Source of the DNA: Candidatus Nitrotoga sp. CP45
GTDB lineage: Bacteria > Bacteroidota > Bacteroidia > Flavobacteriales > Flavobacteriaceae
Assembly (NCBI GenBank): GCA_943329165.2
Contig: CALQCV020000164.1
Location: forward strand, 1-5,172
Length of the DNA stretch: 5,172 nucleotides
Direction of reading: 5' to 3'
Shown here: positions 1 to 3,737 of the stretch, one piece after another
Position numbering within the stretch: position 1 is the stretch's first letter
How the letters are laid out: every line of letters begins with the position of its first letter
The notes under the pieces: generated by a model
What the model saw: only the letters and a program-made list of their open reading frames with translations
What the model was told of the DNA's origin: nothing
Databases searched by the model: none
Made by a program: the position numbers and the translations under genes

Positions 1-48
1 ATGAAGAAATTAGAAGACGTTGTAAAACAAAACGAAGTTACCGTTTAA
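1..48 (+). CDS. 3' end of a gene, probably phosphoserine aminotransferase (serC), partial
   Basis: The first reading frame encodes 15 residues, MKKLEDVVKQNEVTV, and stops at TAA (46-48). It is followed by further stops in other frames. The stretch is charged and helix-like, as expected at the C-terminus of a longer protein, so the ATG at base 1 is probably an internal methionine and not a start. The product cannot be identified from 15 residues. The assignment to serC is inferred from the neighbour: in flavobacteria the phosphoserine aminotransferase gene commonly sits directly upstream of serA on the same strand, and its family ends in an amphipathic helix. If correct, the enzyme converts 3-phosphohydroxypyruvate, the product of the next gene's enzyme, to phosphoserine with glutamate as amino donor. 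Confidence 0.5.
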   Translation: MKKLEDVVKQNEVTV

Positions 49-50
49 TA

Positions 51-112
51 GATAGCCCTAGCCCAGATTGGAGCAAGCTACCGTGTAGCGCGGAAAGCTG
101 GAAATAGCTCCC
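51..112 (+). repeat. Flavobacterial intergenic structured repeat (possible Flavo-1-like RNA element)
   Basis: Between the two serine-pathway genes lies a block much richer in GC than its surroundings. It starts with GATAGCCCTAGCCC (51-64) and ends with GGAAATAGCTCC (100-111). It can fold: CCAG (63-66) pairs with CTGG (98-101), and an inner stem GC-AA-GCTAC (73-81) pairs with GTAGCGC (85-91) around a CGT loop, with AA bulged. From memory, elements of this form (AGCCCCGAT, a variable hairpin, then GCGGGAAATAGCTCC) recur after many genes in Flavobacteriia. They may correspond to the Rfam motif Flavo-1, but I could not check this. It starts two bases after the upstream stop, so it would act in the transcript, for example as a 3' stabilising or processing element. 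Only one copy is in this window. Confidence 0.55.
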
Positions 113-152
113 AAAAATTTATAATTTATAATTAAGAATTTAAAATAATAAG

Positions 153-1115
153 ATGAAAGTATTAGCCAACGACGGAATTTCTAAAAGCGGCATTGAAGCC
201 CTAGAAAAAGGGGGTTTTGAAGTAATTACAACCAAGGTTGCTCAAGAACAAGTAGCCAATTATATCAATGAACACAAGGTTTCGGTAATACTTGTAAGAA
301 GCGCTACCAAAGTGCGTAAAGATATTATTGACAATTGTCCGAGTCTTAAAATCATCGGTCGCGGTGGAGTTGGGATGGATAATATTGATGTTGAGTATGC
401 TCGAAGTAAAGGATTGCATGTTATTAATACGCCGGCATCTTCTTCTGAAAGTGTGGCCGAATTAGTATTTGCGCATTTATTTACAGGCGTTCGTTTCTTG
501 CAAGATTCGAATAGAAATATGCCTTTAGAAGGTGATAAAAACTTTGAAGGCTTGAAAAAAGCTTATGCAAACGGAATTGAATTACGTGGTAAAACGTTGG
601 GAATTATTGGTTTTGGACGTATTGGTCAGGCTGTTGCTAAAATGGCGCTTGGTCTGGGAATGAAAGTGATTGCTGCCGATAAATTTGTTGACAATGCCGA
701 AGTAAAAGTTGATTTTTATAACGGACAATTCATCAATGTTGAGTTTGAAACAGAACCGATGGAAGATGTTTTGAAACATTCTGATTTTATTACACTTCAC
801 GTTCCGGCGCAAGAAGGTTATGTAATTGGTACATCCGAATTTATACAGATGAAAGATGGTGTTGGTATAGTGAATTGTTCTCGTGGAGGTGTTATTGATG
901 AAGTGGCGTTGATTGCCGCTTTAGATTCAAACAAAGTACTATTTGCCGGATTAGACGTTTTTGAAAACGAACCAACTCCGGAAATTCAAATATTGATGCA
1001 TCCAAAAATTTCTTTGACGCCGCACATTGGTGCTGCTACTTTGGAAGCTCAGGATAGAATCGGAACTGAATTAGCAGAGCAGATTATCAGTTTGTTAAGA
1101 GCAGAAAAAGTATAA
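153..1115 (+). CDS. serA: D-3-phosphoglycerate dehydrogenase, short form
   Basis: This 320-residue NAD-dependent 2-hydroxyacid dehydrogenase should oxidise 3-phosphoglycerate to 3-phosphohydroxypyruvate, the first committed step of serine synthesis, in the cytoplasm. The substrate-binding part includes GRGGVGMDNID (69-79). The nucleotide-binding Rossmann domain has GFGRIG (153-158) with an acidic residue at D176 that would favour NAD. The family's catalytic residues are present: R244 in NCSRGG, E273 in ENEP, and H291 in TPHIGAAT. The protein ends about 29 residues after that histidine, so it lacks the C-terminal ACT and intervening domains of E. coli SerA (about 410 residues) and is unlikely to be serine-inhibited in the same way. 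The ATG is the first in frame after AT-rich leader; there is no Shine-Dalgarno, as usual for this phylum. No promoter is evident just upstream, so it is probably co-transcribed with the preceding gene. Another 2-hydroxyacid dehydrogenase is the main alternative, but the motifs and position favour SerA. Confidence 0.9.
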   Translation: MKVLANDGISKSGIEALEKGGFEVITTKVAQEQVANYINEHKVSVILVRSATKVRKDIIDNCPSLKIIGRGGVGMDNIDVEYARSKGLHVINTPASSSESVAELVFAHLFTGVRFLQDSNRNMPLEGDKNFEGLKKAYANGIELRGKTLGIIGFGRIGQAVAKMALGLGMKVIAADKFVDNAEVKVDFYNGQFINVEFETEPMEDVLKHSDFITLHVPAQEGYVIGTSEFIQMKDGVGIVNCSRGGVIDEVALIAALDSNKVLFAGLDVFENEPTPEIQILMHPKISLTPHIGAATLEAQDRIGTELAEQIISLLRAEKV

Positions 1116-1136
1116 TTTTATTTACCAAATGTTTTT

Positions 1137-1165
1137 AAAACCATGCGATTGCATGGTTTTTTTTT
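1137..1165 (+). terminator. Rho-independent terminator after serA
   Basis: A perfect 10-base-pair stem, AAAACCATGC (1137-1146) with GCATGGTTTT (1151-1160), closes a GATT loop. It runs into nine consecutive Ts (1157-1165). It begins 22 bases after the serA stop and ends the putative serC-serA transcript. Confidence 0.92.
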
Positions 1166-1203
1166 GTACCTTAGGATTTGTGAATAACGTAAACTTTAAT
1201 AAA

Positions 1204-1231
1204 TTGTTAAAAAACAATTACCCTTTATTTG
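1204..1231 (+). promoter_or_regulatory. Candidate Bacteroidota-type promoter with overlapping inverted repeat
   Basis: TTG (1204-1206) lies 17 bases before TTTATTTG (1224-1231), a one-mismatch version of the Bacteroidota -7 box TAnnTTTG. Transcription would start near 1237, about 35 bases before the ATG at 1274. The TTG falls inside a perfect 7-base inverted repeat, AATTGTT (1202-1208) and AACAATT (1213-1219), around AAAA, which could be an operator. The 17-base spacing is at the short end of the accepted range. Confidence 0.45.
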
Positions 1232-1273
1232 TATATCACATTTGTCAGAATCATTAACTTAAATTTCAACTCT

Positions 1274-1672
1274 ATGAAAACAGTAAAAAAATTAGGCATT
1301 TGGATGGATCATTCTAATGCAAACCTAATAGAATTTTCTTCAGAAGTTAAAAAAACAAAAACTATATCTTGTAGTTATACTTTCGAAGATAAAGAAGAAA
1401 CACTAAAAATTAGTGAAAAAGTAATGCACAACAAAGAACAACTTAAACAAACTATTTACTACAAGAATATCGCTAATTGCATCAGGGAATTTGATGAAGT
1501 GATTTTATTCGGACCAACGAATGCAAAATTAGAATTACACAATTTATTAAAAGAAAATCATCTGTTTGAAAATATTAAAATTGAAGTGCAAAATACAGAT
1601 AAGATGAGTGATAAAGACAAGCATATCTTTGTAAGGAATCATTTTAAAAAATTTGACATCTTTACTTCATAA
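1274..1672 (+). CDS. Conserved hypothetical protein, possibly eRF1-like (baeRF) fold, 132 residues
   Basis: This is a small soluble protein with no signal peptide or membrane segment. It opens with a hydrophobic strand, LGIWMDHSNANLIEF (7-21), followed by a charged, lysine- and glutamate-rich middle with MHNKEQ (51-56). Then comes a second strand and turn, DEVILFGPTNAK (74-85), a helix, and KIEVQNTDKMSDK (102-114). Proteins with this opening and the ILFGPT-AK turn are widespread in Bacteroidota as hypothetical proteins. The two-strand pattern with a GP-x-x-AK turn resembles the RNase H-like domain of eRF1 and its bacterial relatives (baeRF, host-attachment-like families), which are thought to act at ribosomes. 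That link is inference from pattern only. An in-frame TTG at 1229 would add 15 residues, but it overlaps the -7 promoter box, so the ATG at 1274 is chosen. The gene stands alone after the serA terminator, and I see no clear terminator of its own. Confidence 0.75.
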   Translation: MKTVKKLGIWMDHSNANLIEFSSEVKKTKTISCSYTFEDKEETLKISEKVMHNKEQLKQTIYYKNIANCIREFDEVILFGPTNAKLELHNLLKENHLFENIKIEVQNTDKMSDKDKHIFVRNHFKKFDIFTS

Positions 1673-1697
1673 ATTATCGGAATGAATAAGTTGAGCA

Positions 1698-1856
1698 ATG
1701 CAATCGAAACACTACAATTATTTATACGAAATACAAATTGATTTTGATCGTAATATTCACAAAGGTTATGAAGTAAATTATGTGATATACAACTGCATGG
1801 TCTATTTTCAAATTAACAATGAACAACAATTAGGCGGATTTGTTCCCAGACCATAA
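1698..1856 (+). CDS. Possible small protein of 52 residues, unrecognised
   Basis: An open frame starts at ATG 1698, 25 bases after the preceding stop, and ends at TAA 1854-1856. The product is aromatic-rich (seven tyrosines), with a central stretch EVNYVIYNCMVYFQI (25-39) that reads as alternating beta strands, and it ends in GGFVPRP. There is no signal peptide and no obvious membrane helix. Codon use resembles the neighbours, and the frame fills most of the 216-base gap between two genes. I do not recognise the sequence. Against it: a frame this short is not improbable by chance, there is no good promoter of its own, and its 3' end overlaps the promoter of the next gene. It could be co-transcribed with the 132-residue protein upstream. 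Confidence 0.4.
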   Translation: MQSKHYNYLYEIQIDFDRNIHKGYEVNYVIYNCMVYFQINNEQQLGGFVPRP

Positions 1857-1870
1857 ATTGAGTAGCTTTG
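1839..1870 (+). promoter_or_regulatory. Strong Bacteroidota consensus promoter for the DUF6787-type gene
   Basis: TTTG (1839-1842), a 20-base spacer and TAGCTTTG (1863-1870) match the Bacteroidota -33/-7 consensus TTTG-N19-21-TAnnTTTG exactly. Transcription would begin near 1876, leaving a leader of about 12 bases before the ATG at 1889. It is the best promoter match in the window, and its -33 part lies inside the end of the possible small ORF. Confidence 0.7.
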
Positions 1871-1888
1871 TATAAGTTTTAAAAATAA

Positions 1889-2203
1889 ATGGCAACCTTT
1901 AAAGAACGTTGGAATATTAAATCAAATTGGCAATTATTTGTCATTATTGTGGTATTTGCATTAACCGGTTCTACTTCGGCTTATCTTTCAAAACCCATTT
2001 TAGCTTTTCTCGGAATCAATAAATCCAATCCGTGGGAATATTATCCGTTATACATTATCCTTATCTTCCCGGTATATCAAATATTACTCCTGAGTTTCGG
2101 ATTCCTGTTTGGACAATTTACCTTCTTTTGGGCATTTGAGAAGAAAATGCTGAGAACTTTTGGTTTGGGTTTTTTGATACCTAAAAAAGAAAATCCCGAA
2201 TAA
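1889..2203 (+). CDS. Small two-helix membrane protein, DUF6787-like
   Basis: This 104-residue inner-membrane protein has a short basic, aromatic N-terminus (FKERWNIKSNWQ, 4-15). A first hydrophobic helix spans about 16-33 (ends in GSTSAYLSKP), then a loop with NPWEYYP (47-53), then a second helix at about 54-76, and a basic tail (KKMLRT, KK). Both ends should be cytoplasmic by the positive-inside rule. The start RW-I-SNWQ, the GS-SAYLSKP exit from helix 1 and the FGQF-FFW-FEKKM block after helix 2 fit a family I recall as DUF6787, common in Flavobacteriia. Its members are sometimes labelled as diacylglyceryl transferase, but the protein is far too short for Lgt and has none of its catalytic motif. 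Function is unknown. It has its own consensus promoter 19 bases upstream, is transcribed alone, and its stop codon lies in the loop of a hairpin shared with convergent folE. Confidence 0.82.
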   Translation: MATFKERWNIKSNWQLFVIIVVFALTGSTSAYLSKPILAFLGINKSNPWEYYPLYIILIFPVYQILLLSFGFLFGQFTFFWAFEKKMLRTFGLGFLIPKKENPE

Positions 2204-2211
2204 ATTCGGGA
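2183..2211 (-). terminator. Intrinsic terminator of folE (minus strand), overlapping the opposing stop codon
   Basis: TCCCGAA (2194-2200) and TTCGGGA (2205-2211) form a perfect 7-pair stem around TAAA. Read on the minus strand, the stem is followed at once by TTTTCTTTTTT (2193-2183), the expected U-rich tail, about 40 bases after the folE stop. On the plus strand there is no T-run directly after the stem. The plus-strand gene's TAA (2201-2203) sits in the loop, so the hairpin doubles as coding sequence (IPE codons). Confidence 0.7.
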
Positions 2212-2239
2212 CTCTCGGGTATAAAAAATTTTCTAACCA

Positions 2240-2261
2240 ATAAAAAACTTTTATTTTTTTT
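2240..2261 (+). terminator. Weak AT-only terminator candidate for the plus-strand membrane protein gene
   Basis: ATAAAA (2240-2245) pairs with TTTTAT (2249-2254) around AAC and is followed by more Ts up to 2261. The stem has no GC pair, so it would be weak alone. Together with the hairpin at 2194-2211 it may stop plus-strand transcription before it runs into folE. It overlaps the last folE codons. Confidence 0.3.
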
Positions 2262-2922
2262 GTTGAATTAAGTTGAAGAAATCATTTCTATTTTCCTTTT
2301 CATTAAATATTCCACCGTATTGAATGGTTGAAGTATAACTACTTTCATCATTTATCCCTCTACTCGACACACATAAATGCTTAGCTTCCATCACTACAAT
2401 AACATCTTCTGTTACTAAAACTGATTTTAATTCGTTAAAGATTTGCATAATCAATCGTTCCTGAACTTGTGGTCTACGGGAATAATAATCTACTATACGA
2501 TTCAGTTTAGATAAACCAATTACTTTTCCACTAGAAACATAACCTATATGTGCTTTGCCAATAATGGGCAAAAAATGATGCTCACAAGTAGAGTTGAAAG
2601 TAATATCAGCTTCCACCAACATTTTATCATAATTATACGAGTTTTCGAAAACAGATATTTTGGGTTTATTAGCAGGGTTGAGCCCAGAGAATATTTCCTG
2701 GATAAACATTTTAGCAACTCTATGCGGTGTACCTTGTAGACTGTCATCGGTCATATCTAGACCAAGTTCTTCCATAATTTGAAAGAAATGACCTTCTATT
2801 GCTAACATTTTATTTTTATCTGATTTTTGGAAAGCATCATCACGTAAGGGTGTTTCTGCCGAAGTCATTTGATGATTGTCGCCTATCAATTCAAATAATT
2901 CTTTTTCAATGGTTGTGTTCAT
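2251..2922 (-). CDS. folE: GTP cyclohydrolase I
   Basis: This 223-residue cytoplasmic zinc enzyme converts GTP to 7,8-dihydroneopterin triphosphate and formate, the first step towards tetrahydrofolate and other pterins. The conserved core is complete. DDSLQGTPHRVAKMF (59-73) is the family entry motif. The zinc and catalytic cluster STCEHHFLP (111-119) gives C113, H115 and H116, with the third zinc ligand C184 in HLCVSSRG (182-189). GKVIGLSKLNRIVDYYSRRPQVQERL (132-157) forms the tunnel region. Length is usual for the family; the first 40 residues are a variable extension containing GDNHQMTSAETPLRDDAF, often seen in Bacteroidota FolE. Several positions look unlike the common flavobacterial FolE (HLCVSSRGINDESS in place of HLCVNSRGI-D, and a CEHHF where CEHHL is frequent), so this may be a second, diverged copy. 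It stands alone, divergent from the ABC ATPase gene, with its own promoter candidate. Confidence 0.94.
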   Translation of the reverse strand: MNTTIEKELFELIGDNHQMTSAETPLRDDAFQKSDKNKMLAIEGHFFQIMEELGLDMTDDSLQGTPHRVAKMFIQEIFSGLNPANKPKISVFENSYNYDKMLVEADITFNSTCEHHFLPIIGKAHIGYVSSGKVIGLSKLNRIVDYYSRRPQVQERLIMQIFNELKSVLVTEDVIVVMEAKHLCVSSRGINDESSYTSTIQYGGIFNEKENRNDFFNLIQQKK

Positions 2923-2938
2923 AAGAATTAATTATTTT

Positions 2939-2962
2939 TTGTTTAACAAATGTAGTAAACAA
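2939..2962 (-). promoter_or_regulatory. folE promoter candidate inside a 7-base inverted repeat
   Basis: On the minus strand TACATTTG (2954-2947) matches the -7 consensus TAnnTTTG exactly and would give a leader of about 18 bases before the folE ATG. It lies at the centre of a perfect inverted repeat, TTGTTTA (2939-2945) and TAAACAA (2956-2962), with 10 bases between the arms, the geometry of a dimeric repressor site. No TTG is found at the usual 19-21 base distance upstream of the -7 box, so the -33 element is weak or replaced by an activator. Confidence 0.5.
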
Positions 2963-3042
2963 TTAAACAAAATAATTTAATTAACACAACTTTATAAATT
3001 ATTCAAGCATAAATAAAAACTATACTATTCAACAAAAGAAAA

Positions 3043-3058
3043 TACTTTGTTACTTTGT
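3043..3058 (+). promoter_or_regulatory. Tandem TACTTTGT repeat ahead of the ABC ATPase gene, likely promoter -7 region
   Basis: TACTTTGT occurs twice in direct succession (3043-3050 and 3051-3058). The second copy with its preceding T, TTACTTTG (3050-3057), is one mismatch from TAnnTTTG. Transcription would start about 10 bases before the ATG at 3074. No clear TTG lies at the -33 distance in the AT-rich spacer shared with folE. Confidence 0.4.
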
Positions 3059-3073
3059 GAAAAATTCATTCTA

Positions 3074-3733
3074 ATGATTATTGCCAAAAATATCCATAAA
3101 TATTACGATAGTTTACATGTTTTAAAAGGTGTTGATTTGCATATTAAGCAAGGTGAAATAGTTTCCATTGTTGGTGCTTCAGGAGCAGGGAAAACGACCT
3201 TATTACAGATATTGGGCACACTTGATATTCCAGCTAAAGAAAGTGATACATCACTTGAGATAAATAATGAAAACTTATTGATAATGAAAGACAAATCATT
3301 ATCTAAGTTCAGAAATACGCACCTTGGTTTTATTTTTCAATTTCACCAATTGCTACCCGAATTTACCGCTTTGGAAAACGTTTGTATTCCGGCCTTTATT
3401 GCTGGCAAAGACAAATCAACCACAGAAGCAGAAGCATTAAAATTATTAGATTATCTTGGTCTGACCGACAGAATACATCACAAACCCAACGAGCTTTCAG
3501 GGGGTGAACAACAGCGAGTTGCTGTAGCTCGTGCTCTCATAAACAAACCTGCAGTTATATTTGCTGATGAGCCTTCAGGGAATTTGGATACTACTTCGGC
3601 AGAAAACTTACATCAATTGTTTTTTAAATTGCGAGATGAATTTGGTCAAACTTTCGTTATTGTTACACACAACGAGACTTTTGCTAATATGGCTGATAGA
3701 AAGTTGGTCATGAAAGATGGACTAATCGTTTGA
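3074..3733 (+). CDS. ABC transporter ATP-binding protein, LolD/MacB type
   Basis: This 219-residue cytoplasmic ATPase subunit has every nucleotide-binding motif in order: Walker A GASGAGKT (34-41), Q-loop Q89 in [17 protein letters not shown], signature [15 protein letters not shown] (141-155), Walker B VIFADE (161-166), D-loop SGNLD (168-172) and the switch histidine H199 in [20 protein letters not shown] and DEPSGNLD are typical of the LolD/MacB/FtsE branch, which energises lipoprotein release or mechanotransmission. The match supports that branch but does not prove a LolD role, and no LolC/E-type permease is in the window. An in-frame TTG at 3047 would add nine residues but lies inside the probable promoter, so the ATG at 3074 is used, giving the usual N-terminus directly before the first strand ([10 protein letters not shown]). 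It is divergent from folE and four bases upstream of a membrane protein gene, so the two are probably co-transcribed. Confidence 0.9.
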   Translation: MIIAKNIHKYYDSLHVLKGVDLHIKQGEIVSIVGASGAGKTTLLQILGTLDIPAKESDTSLEINNENLLIMKDKSLSKFRNTHLGFIFQFHQLLPEFTALENVCIPAFIAGKDKSTTEAEALKLLDYLGLTDRIHHKPNELSGGEQQRVAVARALINKPAVIFADEPSGNLDTTSAENLHQLFFKLRDEFGQTFVIVTHNETFANMADRKLVMKDGLIV

Positions 3734-3737
3734 CATT

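Noticed and set aside
119..150. AT-rich direct repeat (TTATAATT-like) ahead of serA, considered as a promoter or origin-like box
   Set aside because: It has no TAnnTTTG box and no DnaA-box-like sequences; it looks like plain AT-rich leader sequence.
1229..1273. Upstream TTG start that would extend the eRF1-like protein by 15 residues
   Set aside because: The TTG overlaps the -7 promoter box, and the extra residues are not like the conserved N-terminus, which begins MKTVKKLGIWMDHS.
1624..1631. TATCTTTG, an exact -7-like box, inside the end of the eRF1-like gene, as a promoter for the small ORF
   Set aside because: No TTG stands at the expected distance upstream, and such 8-mers with two free positions are common in AT-rich coding sequence.
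1683..1742. A 19-codon frame starting at ATG 1683 (MNKLSNAIETLQ...)
   Set aside because: It is very short, overlaps the better 52-codon frame in a different phase, and has no supporting signal.
2544..2747. Overlapping frames on both strands within folE
   Set aside because: They are out-of-frame shadows of the conserved zinc-cluster region of folE, with no promoter or sensible protein pattern.
3047..3073. Upstream TTG start that would extend the ABC ATPase by nine residues
   Set aside because: It lies within the tandem TACTTTGT promoter-like repeat, and ABC ATPases of this branch begin just before the first strand, as the ATG at 3074 gives.
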